Shown: positions 1 to 8,298 of the stretch, piece after piece | How positions within the stretch are numbered: the first letter of the stretch is position 1 | Layout of the letters: the number at the start of each line of letters is the position of its first letter | The notes under the pieces: generated by a model | Database searches by the model: none | The model's input: the letters and a program-made list of their open reading frames with translations, nothing else | What the model was told of the DNA's origin: nothing | Assembly: GCF_020179835.1 (NCBI RefSeq) | Contig: NZ_JAIUDA010000014.1 | Location: forward strand, 20,418 to 84,417 | DNA: 64,000 bases | Direction of reading: 5' to 3' | Source: Pantoea sp. alder81 | Lineage (GTDB): Bacteria; Pseudomonadota; Gammaproteobacteria; Enterobacterales; Enterobacteriaceae | Made by a program: the position numbers and the translations under genes

Positions 1-46
1 ATGGCGGGAAGGTCTTCACGACATTTTTGCCTGAAATTCCACTTTA

Positions 47-704
47 TCAGCGGACTGAACCCGCTCCACACCACATCAAATGGTGCTTATGATGTTCTGA
101 TGCACTGGCGGGGTAGCCTGTCACGTCAGGGCATATCTCGACCCGGCAACCCTGTCCGGTGAGGCGGATCGCTTCCATCAATATCTCCGTGGCGTCATCA
201 ACGCTGACGGCTTCCAGGAAAAACCGGTACGGCATGACGACGGTATGATGCGTTGATCATGGTGTGCGCAAGCTGCACGACTGCATTGTGAAAGCGCGAC
301 TGTCGCAACGGAGCGTCCGGTCTGCGGGCACTGCGTAACGTTAAATTTAGCGGTCTGAGATAGCAGTTTACAAAGTCATCGCTGCAGTAGTCGCTCCCTG
401 TCTGTCGGATGCGATCCTGCAGATGCTCACTGGAAGGATTGTCCAACTGAACATGCAGTTCCTTCCGGCGCTGCTCCCAGCCGCTGGCAGGCGCAGGATA
501 CCCGTTCAGTCGCAGGCGTACTTCGCTCAGCGCATCGCCGGAGGCTGTCAGATTAAGAATCTGATAAATGTGGGTCAGCTGCGCATCGGAATACCCGTCA
601 GGCAGGGCGGGTGCGCCAACAAGGCCTGCACGCCGCCAGTTGCGAAGTATTCCCGGAAGTAAACCTGTCATTCCGCAGACGGTTTTGGTGGTGGGAGAGT
701 TCAC
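47..704 (-). pseudogene. BluR-like MerR-family regulator, frameshifted
   Basis: Two overlapping minus-strand frames together read as one MerR-type regulator related to E. coli BluR/YcgE. The upstream frame (198-704) carries the end of the winged helix (LPGILRNWRRAGL, then DGYSDAQLTHIYQIL) and the following helical domain. The downstream frame (47-235) carries a C-terminal part containing LMEAIRLTGQGCRVEI. The frames differ by one register and overlap at about 198-235, so a single indel or a sequencing error breaks the gene. The N-terminus also looks shortened, because the usual start of the MerR recognition domain lies in another frame upstream of 704. In E. coli, BluR is antagonised by BluF and represses ycgZ-ymgA-ariR. 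A BluF homologue and such targets lie within 7 kb, which supports the assignment. The family call is fairly safe; whether it is the BluR orthologue is inferred. Confidence 0.6.
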
Positions 705-842
705 AGATGCCCCTTGTGGGGTGAATGGCCGCGGGCATTACTGCCGGGGGAGAGAACAGTCTGCGATCTTTTATACAAAGTTAAACCCTACACACCTGAA
801 AACCGCGCTATGCCAATATCGGGGATATCAGTAATTAACTTT

Positions 843-1085
843 TCATGGCAATACGCAGTAGGTGGTGCGCATATTTTTTTCACGCACCACCATATCCAGA
901 GCCTGCCTGTCTTCTGCCAGAACATCGATACGTGCGTTAATGAGCGCAGAGAATCGCTCAGCATTAACAGCGTGAGGCGCATTCTGTTCAAGAACGGCCA
1001 GGTTAAATTCACCTTCGCCTATAAACCGCTTCAGTAGAGCGATGTGAATATCGAGCTCTGCGTTACAATACCAGACCATTTTCAT
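843..1085 (-). CDS. Small hypothetical protein, 80 aa
   Basis: An 80-residue protein that I do not recognise. It starts MKMVWYCNAELDIH and contains a leucine/alanine-rich helical middle (FSALINARIDVLAEDRQAL). The ATG at 1085 follows a GTGAGG ribosome-binding site by about five bases, which supports translation. No signal peptide or membrane segment is visible. It lies upstream of, and in the same orientation as, the broken BluR-like gene, separated by about 140 bases, so the two could once have been co-transcribed. It is not an obvious member of the YcgZ/YmgA/AriR group that surrounds it. Confidence 0.5.
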   Translation of the reverse strand: MKMVWYCNAELDIHIALLKRFIGEGEFNLAVLEQNAPHAVNAERFSALINARIDVLAEDRQALDMVVREKNMRTTYCVLP

Positions 1086-1467
1086 TCGAACCTCACTTCA
1101 GGAGGCTAAACGAGCCCTGTCGACCTGACGTTATTAAACCAGAATGCAGATAATTATTCAGGATGAGTATTTCATTTTTTATAAAAAGTAACGAGCTATT
1201 TTAATTTATGAGTTTTTGTCCTTTATATAACGTGCATAATAACTAAGCGAGACGGAAAGGCAACAACACAACCCATTGAAATATAGTGCAAAAAATAGTA
1301 ATCCCCCTAGAGCTAGGCTTAACAATTTAAACTTAGAAGGCCCATATCTGTCATACGACATATAAGGTATTCTGAAAGCATGTTTTGAAACGAGAATCTT
1401 ATCTGTACATTATTTATGAGTTAAATTACGTTTCGCACTGTGAAATGACTATTACGCAGGAATGATG
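1086..1467. other. Intergenic, divergent promoter region
   Basis: AT-rich spacer between the minus-strand hypothetical gene and the plus-strand ycgZ-like gene. It contains one TGTACA half-site at about 1407 (in ATCTGTACATT), the motif also seen upstream of the two other ycgZ copies. No second half-site with matching spacing is apparent. No RNA gene or longer reading frame is visible. Confidence 0.4.
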
Positions 1468-1713
1468 ATGCGACAGGACGGCTTACCCCCCGGAAAAGAT
1501 ACGGGGCTGCCTGGCTATTTAAACCAAATTACCGATCCGGTTCAGATGGAATTGCTGGGGAATATTACCGTCGAAATTCTCAGGCAGGAAAGGCGCCTGA
1601 CCCGTAACGCTATCTGCCTTAAGCTTGTAGGGCGAATCGATGAAGCTCACGATCCAGAAGAAGAAAGGCATTTACGCGCGCTTCTGGGCATGTTGTTTAA
1701 AAAGGAATGGTGA
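1468..1713 (+). CDS. ycgZ: YcgZ-like connector protein (third copy)
   Basis: A protein of 81 residues from the ATG at 1468, giving the family N-terminus MRQDG (the other two copies start MRQN). Two further ATGs lie just upstream; the chosen one sits seven bases after a CAGG ribosome-binding site. The core MELLGNITVEILRQERRLTRNAICLKL matches the YcgZ pattern ETLGQIVVEIL...LNRKSLC, followed by a conserved EEERHLRALLGMLF end. E. coli YcgZ is a small cold- and blue-light-induced connector acting on the Rcs phosphorelay and biofilm genes. This copy is more divergent than the other two and is not followed by a same-strand ymgA or ariR; the next connector (1904-2164) is convergent. Confidence 0.75.
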   Translation: MRQDGLPPGKDTGLPGYLNQITDPVQMELLGNITVEILRQERRLTRNAICLKLVGRIDEAHDPEEERHLRALLGMLFKKEW

Positions 1714-1903
1714 CATGCTCTACTTCTGAAATGGCATCTCAGCATGCAGATGCCTGACCTTGAAGACCGGAGTGATAAGATGCTGATACGATGAAGAAAG
1801 TGTCGTCCCTGACAGTTTCTCCGGCCGGTTCACGCGATGGCGCAACCGATGAGGTCATTCACGTTGTCGTTTTCCGGCCAGAGCCGGACTACGTCTCCTG
1901 GCG

Positions 1904-2164
1904 TCAGTTCTTCTCGTCGTTCAGGCCTGCAAGCGTTTGCAGGTATGGCACATGGCGGAAGGCCTGCTCCGGCTCATGAAAACTTCTCAGCCAGCTGGTG
2001 GCCTCCGAAATTTCAGTGAGCCTCGCATTGCTGCCGCCTGCTCTGGACATGAAACCCAGTTCCGCAATGAGAGACTCAATGCTAATCTCCCGCTCGCTGA
2101 GTGCAAGGCTTAGTGCCGCTTCGCCAATGATGACGTGCCCTTTCCCGTCGTGTTGAATAGACAA
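1904..2164 (-). CDS. YmgA-like connector protein
   Basis: A protein of 86 residues. I place the start at the TTG at 2164 because a GGAGG ribosome-binding site lies seven bases upstream; longer starts lack one. The segment VIIGEAALSLALSEREISIE parallels the YmgA pattern ILGEATLVLLQRAGPVSFRALIEQL. The C-terminal third (SWLRSFHEPEQAF onward) is not typical of the family. It is convergent with the ycgZ-like gene at 1468-1713 and divergent from the bluF-like gene. A role in biofilm or acid-stress signalling is inferred only from family resemblance. Confidence 0.55.
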   Translation of the reverse strand: MSIQHDGKGHVIIGEAALSLALSEREISIESLIAELGFMSRAGGSNARLTEISEATSWLRSFHEPEQAFRHVPYLQTLAGLNDEKN

Positions 2165-3008
2165 ATTAATTCCTCCATTAACGTTAATAACAACCTCACC
2201 ACCAACTGTAGGCAATACAGTAGATTTTGCCGGGATAAAATTCCTAAACAGAATAATTGATTAATTTTCAGAAAATTTGAGTTAAGTCGAGTGGTTAGTC
2301 GATCCGCTGCTACACTCCCTGCGCTAGTTGTGAAATCTTTTTGTATGAATTGAGTTATTGACCCCGTGGTGAAAGCCCGGGGGCTCTTTTATCAGGATTA
2401 TGTGCCCTGGTTTCTGCCCCCTTTCTGGTCCCGCCTCCCTCCGTCTTCACCTTTCAATGACGGCGGCGAATCGTAAACAATCAGCAGTTTTGAGTATCGT
2501 TATTCTTTATGTACTGGCTAACTTAAAAAGACTGCTAAATCCTGATTATCCTGTAACTAACTTAAATTAATTGTCGAGACACATTGCGGTGAACTGACGC
2601 ACTGCAAAAAAGTTGTTAATAAATTCATCTGATCGATACAGTGAGATTTTATTATTTTTTTTTGATTAAGTTAATAACGGCAGCAACGATCTTTTGTCAT
2701 GGCTTATTATTGGAAATATATGTCCGTAAAGAAAATTTATGAATTCCTAATCGAAAAGCGTTCTTGTTCATCTTCAACAAGGTGTAAGTGTTATTTCTGT
2801 CCGATTTTAAGGGAAATTATGGTTGGTTTTCAGGTGTCGTTGTCACGCGTTCCGAAGTGTTTCAATTGTGCATTCTTTTGGAGAACTCAACAGCATTGCT
2901 GCATAAATAAATAATTTTTTAGCTTGCGCTCCGCTAATAATAAGGTGTCCGTAAAGCATACAGACTGCTATGGTGTGCGTGGACAATCATAATTAAGCGG
3001 AGCAGAGC
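2165..3008. other. Long intergenic region upstream of bluF
   Basis: About 840 AT-rich bases without a convincing gene. A hairpin with arms CCCCG/CGGGG near 2363-2385, followed by CTCTTTT, could act as a terminator. A 71-codon open frame at 2699-2914 has an improbable cysteine- and phenylalanine-rich composition and no ribosome-binding site. The bluF promoter should lie in the last 100 bases. No TGTACA inverted repeat was found there. Confidence 0.4.
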
Positions 3009-4172
3009 ATGCTGACAACTATAATATACAGAAGCCATATTTTAGACGATGTACCCGTCAAAATTCTGCCGGGTATGGTAAGCCAGGCGAGCGGTTTCAA
3101 CGCGAGCCGGAACGTCACGGGTATTCTGCTGTTTAATGGCACGCATTTCTTTCAGATCCTTGAAGGGCCTGAAGCAGGTGTACAGGAAGTTTATGCGCGG
3201 ATCTGCTCAGACAGGCGCCATCATAACGTCGTGGAACTGATGCGGGATTATTCCCCCTCACGCCGGTTCGGTAATGCAGGTATGGAGCTCTTTGATTTGA
3301 GAACCCATGCTCAGGAGACCGTGTTGCAGGCGGTACTGGACAGAGGCACCTCCCGCTACCGGCTGACTTATGACGATCGCGGACTCCAGTTCCTGAGAAC
3401 CTTCGTCGAATCGCGCGAGAAAGAAAACTATTTCGAAGTGCTTCCCCCTGACTACTGGGAGTTTGTTCCGGCGGACAACGATCCCGTTACTTACGGGGAT
3501 ACGGGCATCAGCTTCAGACCGGTAGTGGATCCGCTGGGTCGTGAAGTGACGGCTATTGAAGCTATTCCTGACAGATTACAGGACGGCCTTAATGATGATG
3601 AGCGCTATGAATATGACCTTGGTGCAGTATGCCTTGCGCTGAAAAAAGCCGGTAAAGCCTGCCCCGACGGGATCCCACTTTATGTCACCATTCTGCCCAT
3701 GACGCTGGTAGCGATTCCGGGCGCTGTTGGCCAGATAGTCAGTGCGATTGAATCCGCAGGGCTTGTGCCTGAGCAGGTTATCTTTGGGGTCAGTGAAAGA
3801 GAAGTCATATCGCAACTGGACGAATTTACGCGCGCCATCCGCTATCTCAGACAGGCGGGCATAAGCATTTCAATCGATAACTTTGGCGACGGTTCTGCAG
3901 GACTTTCTCTGCTGGCAACCGTTCAGCCTGACAGGGTTCGCATTGACGCCGGTATCATCCGCCATATTCACCGCAGCGGTCCTAAGCAGGCGGTTGTCCA
4001 TGCCGTTATCAGATGCTGTTCAGCGCTTGAAATCAATATCATAGCCGCCGGCATTGAGCATCCGGAAGAGTGGATGTGGCTGGAAGCCGCAGGGATAATC
4101 GATTTTCAGGGGAGTCTGTTTTCCCCTGGCGGTGCTGCTGTTGCCTGGCCCGAGTCCAGAGAAGCGATGTAA
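3009..4172 (+). CDS. bluF: BluF-like blue-light sensor, BLUF plus degenerate EAL
   Basis: A 387-residue protein that aligns along its length with E. coli BluF/YcgF. Residues 1-95 form a BLUF flavin-binding domain with the photocycle residues Tyr7 (MLTTIIYRSH) and Gln49 (THFFQILEGPE). Residues 150-380 form an EAL domain that is degenerate: the signature is IEAI rather than EAL, and the catalytic segment reads FGVSEREV instead of an ITES-type motif. E. coli BluF likewise lacks phosphodiesterase activity and instead releases BluR from DNA on illumination, so a protein-interaction role is expected. The ATG follows a GCGGAGCAGAGC ribosome-binding region. The partner BluR-like gene at the window start is broken, so this sensor may act on a chromosomal regulator. 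A hairpin with arms CTTCCGGG/CCCGGAAG (4195-4216) lies just downstream. Confidence 0.92.
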   Translation: MLTTIIYRSHILDDVPVKILPGMVSQASGFNASRNVTGILLFNGTHFFQILEGPEAGVQEVYARICSDRRHHNVVELMRDYSPSRRFGNAGMELFDLRTHAQETVLQAVLDRGTSRYRLTYDDRGLQFLRTFVESREKENYFEVLPPDYWEFVPADNDPVTYGDTGISFRPVVDPLGREVTAIEAIPDRLQDGLNDDERYEYDLGAVCLALKKAGKACPDGIPLYVTILPMTLVAIPGAVGQIVSAIESAGLVPEQVIFGVSEREVISQLDEFTRAIRYLRQAGISISIDNFGDGSAGLSLLATVQPDRVRIDAGIIRHIHRSGPKQAVVHAVIRCCSALEINIIAAGIEHPEEWMWLEAAGIIDFQGSLFSPGGAAVAWPESREAM

Positions 4173-4273
4173 TCGTCATCAGATATCAGGGACTCTTCCG
4201 GGTAATTTCCCGGAAGACGTCCGGTTACTGCCTGCTCTCGGCTGCTGGCTTGTCTATATCACACTTAAAAGAG

Positions 4274-4609
4274 TTAAACGGATCTTGCCGCAGTACTTTG
4301 CTGAGGCGTTCTCCCTCTTACCCTTGCAAGCGCTGCAGAGGATTTATCCAGAATGCTGTTGCCCGCTAGCTTCGGCTGAACCTGTGTCCTTTTTCTGTTG
4401 AACTTATCAAGCCAGCTCCGAAAATGCCCCGTCATCGCGCTGGCATGTTGCTGATCGGGAGTACGGTAAATCAGTAACCGGCTGACCGTCTGATGGCTCT
4501 GATCGAGAAGATAAATTTCATATCCCCCATCCCGATTTTCGCATTCAATTGCTGTGAAATGCATAGCTGGCCAGCGGTTAACCCGCTCCAGAAACTCGCT
4601 CATTATCAT
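4274..4609 (-). CDS. Hypothetical protein, 111 aa
   Basis: A soluble-looking protein of 111 residues that I cannot assign to a family. The N-terminal half (residues 12-45) looks like a small beta-rich module (MHFTAIECENRDGGYEIYLL). The C-terminal half is basic and low in complexity. The ATG at 4609 is preceded by AGGA at a spacing of six. It is convergent with bluF and divergent from the small gene at 4790. No functional clue comes from the neighbours other than membership of the signalling island. Confidence 0.45.
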   Translation of the reverse strand: MIMSEFLERVNRWPAMHFTAIECENRDGGYEIYLLDQSHQTVSRLLIYRTPDQQHASAMTGHFRSWLDKFNRKRTQVQPKLAGNSILDKSSAALARVRGRTPQQSTAARSV

Positions 4610-4789
4610 AATTATTCCTATTCTAATTATTCGCAGGCTTTTACTTTTTTCACTGGTCCGCCCAGATTAGTCGCAGTCAGCGGCTTTGCAAGTTTGAGGG
4701 CCATTTAAAATTGTAAAGATGTGGGGGCTGAGGCAGCTCAGGATTTGAAAAGCCTTTTGGGTCTACTGAAAATTTGCAGGAGCAAATGT

Positions 4790-5071
4790 ATGATCAGTAA
4801 CGAACGTATGCAGAGCATCGCTGAAAATGAAATTGATGATGTCCCCGAAATCAGGGAAATGGCCCGGGAAATTCTGGATTACAGGCGCGCGTTGTCTAAA
4901 CCTTGGGCCATCATAGAGCCACTGGGTTCAAAATATGTTGAAGATGGTAAAGGCGCTATGGTCTGGGCCGCCCGTTACAGCGGCCGTCATGACATCCCTC
5001 TTTACCGGCTGGATGATGATGCACTTCCGGCTGGTGTAAAAAGCAGTAAACCCGCAAAAAAGGTCAGGTAA
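4790..5071 (+). CDS. Small acidic hypothetical protein, 93 aa
   Basis: A protein of 93 residues starting MISNERMQSIAENE; the ATG at 4790 follows a GCAGGAG ribosome-binding site. The layout of an N-terminal helix rich in acidic residues (DDVPEIREMAREILDYRRAL) before a short beta segment (MVWAARYSGRHDIPLYRL) resembles the N-terminus of phage Ea22-like and related accessory proteins of enterobacterial prophages. That resemblance is to the helix pattern only. It ends in a lysine-rich tail. It lies about 190 bases upstream of a connector gene on the same strand. Confidence 0.55.
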   Translation: MISNERMQSIAENEIDDVPEIREMAREILDYRRALSKPWAIIEPLGSKYVEDGKGAMVWAARYSGRHDIPLYRLDDDALPAGVKSSKPAKKVR

Positions 5072-5259
5072 AACATAAAATTAACGTGGTACTTTTTCAG
5101 CTTAACCAGATTGTGAAATCAGAGACGTGCAGAATAAACCTGATGTGGAGATGTAGTTTCTTCGCGGGTATTACACTCCAATAATCTCTGAATCAGGTTG
5201 TGTTACGGGAGGTTGGACCTGTGGTAAAATGTTCTGAAGTGACACCTGCCGGAAAATTT

Positions 5260-5526
5260 ATGAAAAATACACCTGAAGATGATATGACGGAAATTCTCAT
5301 CGGTGAAGCCGTGACCGAGCTTCTGGAAACCCGGGCAGCCATTTCATGGCACGCCCTGCTGCAAAAATTGCAGTCGGCGATGAACAAAGAAACCAGTGAA
5401 GTCCGGAGCCAGGCCATTCAGCGTGCGATTGATGAGGTCAGGCAGGAAATGCAGTCAAAATCCGGAGGGAAGGAAACCAGGCCGGGATCCGGGCAGCACG
5501 AGCCATCACGTCCCAAACTGCATTAA
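5260..5526 (+). CDS. ymgA: YmgA-like connector protein
   Basis: A protein of 88 residues from the ATG at 5260 (MKNTPEDDM); a CCGGA ribosome-binding site precedes it. The core LIGEAVTELLETRAAISWHA followed by LLQKLQSAMN matches YmgA (ILGEATLVLLQRAGPVSFRALIEQL) with the same order of helices, and residues QAIQRAIDEVRQEM match the family's last helix. The tail is hydrophilic and proline-rich. E. coli YmgA is a small connector of the BluR regulon. The gene is followed after 86 bases by another small connector on the same strand, and this pair faces the ariR-ymgA-ycgZ set on the opposite strand. Confidence 0.65.
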   Translation: MKNTPEDDMTEILIGEAVTELLETRAAISWHALLQKLQSAMNKETSEVRSQAIQRAIDEVRQEMQSKSGGKETRPGSGQHEPSRPKLH

Positions 5527-5573
5527 TACACCTTCAGGCCTGGCCGCTACGGTTTCTGTAAGCGGGGTATTTT

Positions 5574-5592
5574 GATAGACTGTACATCTATC
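5574..5592 (+). promoter_or_regulatory. Leader hairpin containing TGTACA
   Basis: GATAGA and TCTATC arms enclose the loop CTGTACA just upstream of the GGAGG site and GTG start of the gene at 5613. A hairpin occupies a similar position before the paralogue at 45977. It could be a translational control element or a MerR-type half-site; nothing here separates the two. Confidence 0.35.
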
Positions 5593-5612
5593 CACATACG
5601 GACGGAGGTCAT

Positions 5613-5810
5613 GTGAATAATGACGACGCCGCCGAAGATATCTACGCCGTCATCGGGACGGTAGTAGCACGCCTTCTAAAGCCGGGTGAACACCTCACAC
5701 TTCACGAAATTACCACGGCTCTTCATGCGATGGGCGAAACAGATGCTGGTCAGGATGTGCGTAATGCCTGTCGGGCTGCTATCAGAATGCTGGCCCGCCA
5801 GATGCACTGA
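5613..5810 (+). CDS. Small connector-like protein, GTG start
   Basis: A protein of 65 residues with a GTG start at 5613 directly behind a GGAGG site. It is paralogous to the 66-residue protein at 45977-46177: both read D..I..IG or LG..V...(I/L).G..LT.HEI..AL, and both end in (L/I)...(R/K)MMH or ARQMH. The length and helical pattern place it with the YmgA/AriR connector proteins, but I cannot equate it with a named E. coli member. Position suggests it belongs to the cassette: in both copies it faces ariR tail to tail. No signal peptide is present. Confidence 0.65.
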   Translation: MNNDDAAEDIYAVIGTVVARLLKPGEHLTLHEITTALHAMGETDAGQDVRNACRAAIRMLARQMH

Positions 5811-5949
5811 CGTTAGTTTTCAGTGTGTCGCCAGACCAATACGTCAAGGCTGGCGGGCGCGATACTCTCTTGTTTCATGAACAGAATCTTTGTACCTGCA
5901 GCTGTGAATCGCTAATCAATATCCTTTACTTAATTTCACGCCGTTAATG

Positions 5950-6216
5950 CTACGCCCTTTCACTTTCGGGCGTACGGCCCAGCACAATTTCCAGTGTCTT
6001 GCGCAGCACATCGAGATGAACAACGCCAGTTTCATTCTCGATTTCGGCAACGAGGCACAGGATAAGCATTTAAGTTGTTACCTTTCTGCCTTCAATGACT
6101 ATGGTCCTGATAGCCGCATCCAGCACCTTCGTTTCGGCAGACAAGTCGTCTCCCGCATCGCGGAAGTGATGAATGATCGCTGCTTCGGTGGTCTGGATGT
6201 GGGTAGATTGCTGCAT
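5950..6216 (-). pseudogene. ariR: ariR homologue with an internal stop codon
   Basis: Reading from the ATG at 6216 gives 48 residues, then an in-frame TAA at 6070-6072, then 39 more residues in the same frame ending at 5950. The whole 88-codon frame matches AriR/YmgB (also 88 residues): SAETKVLDAAIRTIV before the stop and LRKTLEIVLGRTPES after it, compared with ETAVLDVIIRNVL and LRQTLEIVVGVTPDD in the intact copy at 46206. The stop replaces the conserved lysine of the NNK/TNK motif, so one A-to-T change (AAA to TAA) explains it. AriR is a biofilm and acid-resistance regulator. Unless read through, this copy yields only the N-terminal half. Confidence 0.8.
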
Positions 6217-6386
6217 TTTAATTCCATATTCCTTTCGGAAGTTAATGAGTTTTTGAGATAACGGTTTACGAGCCGCTTTCTCTGAAGTCCCTGTGGTTTG
6301 CAAAATACTGCTTTACAGTTAAGTGTTAATCGTTGTCACCGGCACCGCTGGGGTCAAAACCGGCTAAAAGAGACTGAGCGGCATCT

Positions 6387-6590
6387 TCATTCTGTGAAAG
6401 CTTTGGGGGCTATTTCTTCAAGAGCCAGCTTCAGGGCTGATGTCCGTGTCGGAACCGCCTCATCTGCCATCATCTTTTCCAGGTGCTCTCTGAGCGACTG
6501 TGCGCTGATTCTGCTACCCGCGCAAAGCAGCTGGACGCTCGCCTCACCAAGAACAATATCTTTGAGTTTGCTGTTTTCGTAGTTGCTCAT
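6387..6590 (-). CDS. ymgA: YmgA-like connector protein
   Basis: A protein of 67 residues from the ATG at 6590 (MSNYENSKLKD), which follows GAGG by five bases; an in-frame GTG at 6614 is a weaker choice. The motif IVLGEASVQLLCAGSRISAQ followed by SLREHL is the YmgA signature, and ALKLALEEIAP matches its last helix. It sits between ycgZ and ariR in the same orientation, reproducing the E. coli order ycgZ-ymgA-ariR. A terminator-like hairpin separates it from ycgZ, so its expression may be lower than that of the first gene. Confidence 0.75.
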   Translation of the reverse strand: MSNYENSKLKDIVLGEASVQLLCAGSRISAQSLREHLEKMMADEAVPTRTSALKLALEEIAPKAFTE

Positions 6591-6620
6591 TTCCGCCTCT
6601 ACGGTATTGACCACCCAGGG

Positions 6621-6651
6621 TAAAAAAATAAGACACCACGGCGGGTGTCTT
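6621..6651 (-). terminator. Intra-cassette Rho-independent terminator
   Basis: AAGACACC and GGTGTCTT form an eight-base stem. On the minus strand it is followed by TTATTTTTTT. It lies between the end of ycgZ and the start of ymgA, so it could attenuate transcription into ymgA and ariR. Confidence 0.7.
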
Positions 6652-6695
6652 GTCTGAAGTACAGGTTCAGACCGGTATTACAGGCACGCCCGGCA

Positions 6696-6932
6696 TCAGA
6701 AGAGCATGGCAATCAGTGACTGGTAGTGTCGCTCTTCATGCGCGCTCGCCGCATTCTCAAGACGCTTCAGTAAAACTGAGCAGATCGCTTTGCGATTTAG
6801 GGTTTTACCGGCCTGAAAAATTTCAACCACGACTTGCCCCATTGTCTCCTGCTGGTTAGCGTGTGCTGAAATGTTATGAAAATGAGCAATGTCGCTGGCA
6901 GTATCCGGGTGTGTATTAACGTTCTGACGCAT
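6696..6932 (-). CDS. ycgZ: YcgZ connector protein
   Basis: A protein of 78 residues, the same length as E. coli YcgZ, starting MRQNVNTHPD at the ATG at 6932 behind a GAGAGG site. The sequence QQETMGQVVVEIF, then LNRKAIC, then EERHYQSLIAMLF is the family signature. YcgZ is induced by cold and blue light through BluR release and modulates the Rcs system and curli/colanic acid balance. It heads the cassette ycgZ-ymgA-ariR(broken), transcribed leftward. Upstream lies a TGTACA-type inverted-repeat element. Confidence 0.85.
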   Translation of the reverse strand: MRQNVNTHPDTASDIAHFHNISAHANQQETMGQVVVEIFQAGKTLNRKAICSVLLKRLENAASAHEERHYQSLIAMLF

Positions 6933-6982
6933 GGGCAACCTCTCAGATGGTTAAAATTTATCGGCTCTGTCTGAGCGTAAAG

Positions 6983-7010
6983 TTATACAGTTACTTCAAA
7001 CTTGTACACG
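6983..7010. promoter_or_regulatory. Putative MerR-type operator before ycgZ
   Basis: TTATACAG and TTGTACA half-sites flank TTACTTCAAAC. The same arrangement, with perfect half-sites, is found at 47257-47284 before the other cassette. TGTACA half-sites are typical of LitR/CarH/MlrA-type MerR regulators, to which BluR is related. Binding is inferred. Confidence 0.5.
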
Positions 7011-7160
7011 GATTGTGTTTTGGTACAGGTGTGTTTTTGTTGCAAAAAGTGCTATTGTTTTATTTTCATAAAGTTGCGTGCCATCACTTTTGTTTTTATT
7101 CTGAGTTTATTTCTTGAGCTTAGTTGTACAGAATTAAATGCCCATGTAAGAAAATGTAAT

Positions 7161-7421
7161 TCACCAAGATTTGACAGTTTTACCTCCACCGGCCGTGTTG
7201 CCCGCCCTCCTGACGGCCTCAATCTGTCTGCCGACCCAATGATATAAAAAGCTTCTTCCCCTCATGATATGCGCGCCCGTCAGCCATACGGACACTTCCC
7301 TGCCCGACCGCCTTTGAAGCAGCGACCTCTCAGGCGCTCTGAAGTCAGACGGTCGGAGACGAAAGAAAGAACCCGCGGCAACACTCATAGCAACGAAGAA
7401 CCCAGTAGTTACAGCATTCAA
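7161..7421 (-). CDS. Hypothetical protein, possibly prophage-type
   Basis: An 86-codon frame starting at a TTG, with no clear ribosome-binding site. It contains GFFVAMSVAAGSFFRLRPSD, SVWLTGAHIMRGRSFL and GRQIEAVRRAGNTAGGG, which I associate with small conserved proteins of enterobacterial prophages and plasmids. The glycine- and arginine-rich style fits that group. The opposite strand is also open for 123 codons over the same stretch, so the coding status is uncertain. Confidence 0.3.
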   Translation of the reverse strand: MNAVTTGFFVAMSVAAGSFFRLRPSDFRAPERSLLQRRSGREVSVWLTGAHIMRGRSFLYHWVGRQIEAVRRAGNTAGGGKTVKSW

Positions 7422-7692
7422 CTAAAAGCATTAAACGACTTACCGGCCCTGCGGGCCGGGCGGCGGCGGCTGGTCAGTGAGGGCAACCGGGGTGCAGGTA
7501 CGGCTCGGGTCCTGGCTGAGAGGGGCGCGGGGTTCAGGTTCAGCTCGGTGTGTGGGGTTAACAGGAGTGTTATTGTGTGTTGTAACTACAAGTGTATGTT
7601 GTGCCGCCGATCGCAGCTACGCTGCGCATCAGAGTTATAAAGTGTAAAATCGGCGTTTCCTCCACAACCGGCGGATAATGGCCTCCTTATAG
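7422..7692. other. GC-rich spacer with a perfect palindrome
   Basis: GC-rich DNA unlike the AT-rich spacers around it. It contains a perfect hairpin at 7443-7459 (CCGGCCC-TGC-GGGCCGG). An open frame on the plus strand runs through it but has no ribosome-binding site or recognisable domain. No RNA gene is evident. Confidence 0.35.
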
Positions 7693-8048
7693 TTAGCCGC
7701 ATTGCCACCGATCATGGTCATAGCGGCCTACAGACGGATCCATAATCCCGGGGTAGCCTAATCGACGACGCAAGACTGCAGCCTGTATCAGCTTTGTTCC
7801 ACCACTCGGTGCTGGTTGGGTAAATTTCTCTTCCAGAGTGTCCTGTGACCTGGAACAACCGTCAAGCACAGCATGGTGCCTTCGGGGATAGTGGCCATCA
7901 GCGCGTTTATTTTCTTTAACCCCGACTGTTTAGACGGTGAGCGTGCCGGCCTCAGGTGGTTTATGAAGGCGCTGCACGGCCTGCTGAACTGTGCTGGCCA
8001 GCAGGTAGCGGTCGTAGCGAACCACTTAGGAGGTTCGCTCATAAACAT
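7693..8048 (-). pseudogene. Possible remnant of a conjugal-transfer ATPase gene
   Basis: One frame reads INALMATIPEGTMLCLTVV, then breaks. Shifting the register continues it as DTLEEKF and LRRRLGYPGIMDPSVGRYD. The IPEGT/LTVV segment recalls the N-terminal region of VirB4/TraU-type transfer proteins, where a substrate sentence of this kind precedes a helical stretch. The upstream end is also disrupted, with partial frames overlapping at 8026-8048. If correct, this is the only trace of a mating-pair gene besides traX. The assignment rests on a short motif and is weak. Confidence 0.25.
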
Positions 8049-8247
8049 TATCAGCTGATGCCTGAATTTTGAGTGAATGTCTTACCGGGGGAACTGGTGC
8101 TGCTGGGGCTGCTGAACGCATTCCACCACCAGCGCAAGCGGCAAAGATGGCGTTAAATTTGATCTGAAAAGTTCCGGTATAGATAAAACAGGCTTCACTG
8201 TGCTCAACTCTGCAGCATGCTTGTATCAACATCTCTTTTTGCGTTTT

Positions 8248-8279
8248 AACAAAACGCCGACCAAAGTCAGCGTTTTGTT
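8248..8279. terminator. Terminator downstream of the DUF2442 gene
   Basis: AACAAAACGC and GCGTTTTGTT form a ten-base stem with a twelve-base loop. It is placed just after the stop codon of the gene at 8299-8538 on the minus strand. Confidence 0.6.
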
Positions 8280-8298
8280 ATCTGCACCTTCAGGTGAC

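Noticed and set aside
2699..2914. 71-codon open frame upstream of bluF
   Set aside because: Cysteine- and phenylalanine-rich translation, no ribosome-binding site, AT-rich spacer composition.
7269..7640. 123-codon plus-strand frame in GC-rich DNA
   Set aside because: Arginine- and glycine-rich translation of a GC-rich spacer, overlaps a minus-strand candidate and has no ribosome-binding site.
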